NCBI RefSeq assembly: GCF_905212365.1 | Contig: NZ_CAJMEH010000054.1 | Span: 1 to 15,213 of the forward strand | DNA length: 15,213 nucleotides | From: an uncultured Phascolarctobacterium sp. | GTDB taxonomy: Bacteria > Bacillota > Negativicutes > Acidaminococcales > Acidaminococcaceae | Direction of reading: 5' to 3' | Part shown: positions 15,056 through 15,213 of the stretch, one piece after another | How positions within the stretch are numbered: the stretch's first letter is position 1 | How the letters are laid out: each line of letters begins with the position of its first letter | Notes under the pieces: generated by a model | Told to the model about the DNA's origin: nothing | Seen by the model: the letters and a program-made list of their open reading frames with translations, nothing else | Database searches by the model: none | Translations under genes and position numbers: made by a program

Positions 15056-15136
15056 AATAATGCAGGTAGAGATACGCTGTATACTCGTGCAAGCGAATTA
15101 ACGTTTAAGCGCTATGTAAGAGCGCCGCCCACGAGG

Positions 15137-15156
15137 CCGCCGTAAGGCGGTTTTTT
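15137..15156 (+). terminator. Terminator-like hairpin inside the right-edge RNA
   Basis: A perfect 5-bp stem CCGCC/GGCGG with a GTAA tetraloop is followed directly by TTTTTT. It could end a short RNA started near 15062, act as the attenuator of the downstream gene, or stop read-through from cas2. Confidence 0.65.
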
Positions 15157-15176
15157 CTGGGTCTTTGCCAAAAGCT

Positions 15177-15213
15177 GTGGTCGGCGCTCTAACGTTTGTG
15201 TGGTGGGCGCTTT
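15177..15213 (+). repeat. Two copies of a 14-nt arm, 23-nt period
   Basis: GTGGTCGGCGCTCT (15177-15190) and GTGGTGGGCGCTTT (15200-15213) agree at 12 of 14 bases. Both can pair with the same upstream segment, 15119-15132, the first better than the second. The sequence TAACGTTT also occurs twice (15099-15106 and 15190-15197). Confidence 0.7.

Larger units (their letters stand above)
15062..15213 (+). ncRNA. Structured RNA or attenuator, runs off the window
   Basis: Several helices follow the promoter-like element. There is a hairpin GAG-ATAC/GTAT-CTC around 15069-15086, then a hairpin with AGCG/CGCT and TTAA/TTAA (15092-15113). A long helix follows, formed by 15119-15132 and 15177-15190 with 13 of 14 positions paired. 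The long helix encloses a terminator-like hairpin CCGCC-GTAA-GGCGG followed by six T residues (15137-15156). A second, diverged copy of its 3' arm ends at 15213. I do not recognise a known riboswitch or RNA class. It could be a leader of the gene beyond the window, or a small RNA ending at 15156. Confidence 0.5.

Noticed and set aside
15027..15058. TTGACA paired with the perfect TATAAT at 15053
   Set aside because: The spacing is 20 bases, too long for a normal sigma-70 promoter. The pair with TAGTAT at 15050 has 17 bases and is reported instead.

Overview
The window looks like chromosomal DNA of an anaerobic Firmicutes-type bacterium. The Negativicutes (Acidaminococcus/Phascolarctobacterium/Megasphaera-like) are my best guess, but this is an inference from gene style: strong AGGAGG ribosome sites, a ZTP riboswitch in front of a stand-alone AICAR formyltransferase, and a Csm-type CRISPR locus. 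No rRNA or other phylogenetic marker is present to settle it.

Layout, all genes on the + strand. (1) 1-105: the last codons of an upstream gene and its intrinsic terminator. (2) 172-1894: a consensus promoter, an MNT nucleotidyltransferase / HEPN pair of toxin-antitoxin type, and a PflX-like radical SAM protein. (3) 1899-3310: promoter, ZTP (pfl) riboswitch with a built-in terminator, the AICAR formyltransferase gene, and a strong terminator. (4) 3311-3575: an AT-rich gap holding a small open-frame remnant and two hairpins. (5) 3576-11593: a tightly packed type III-A CRISPR effector operon, cas10(csm1)-csm2-csm3-csm4-csm5-cas6-csm6, with ATGA or 11-nt overlaps between most genes. (6) 11594-11715: leader. 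(7) 11716-13520: a CRISPR array of 26 repeats and 25 spacers, transcribed on the + strand. (8) 13574-14849: cas1-cas2. (9) 14850-15213: non-coding DNA with a hairpin at the end of cas2, then a promoter-like element and a structured, attenuator-like RNA that runs off the window.

The defence genes form a complete adaptive system. Cas1-Cas2 adds spacers, Cas6 cuts the array transcript at the repeat hairpin, and Csm2-5 with Cas10 carry the crRNA to complementary transcripts. Csm3 keeps its target-RNA cleavage Asp. Cas10 keeps both the HD (DNase) and GGDD (cyclic oligoadenylate synthase) motifs. Csm6 keeps its CARF ligand loop and a HEPN RX4H ribonuclease motif. The radical SAM and AICAR formyltransferase genes use many more G/C-ending codons than the MNT/HEPN and cas genes, suggesting that the defence genes were acquired separately from the housekeeping ones.

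The most informative signals lie in the spacers. Two pairs of spacers are diverged versions of the same target. One pair differs almost only at synonymous third positions when read on the strand complementary to the crRNA. Another spacer reads as pentapeptide repeats on that strand, and two cover Shine-Dalgarno regions. All of this fits capture against phage mRNAs by an RNA-targeting system. The last base of the repeat also changes along the array, from C at the old end to T at the leader end. I saw no clearly new defence system beyond this locus. The structured RNA at the right edge is the least explained element.
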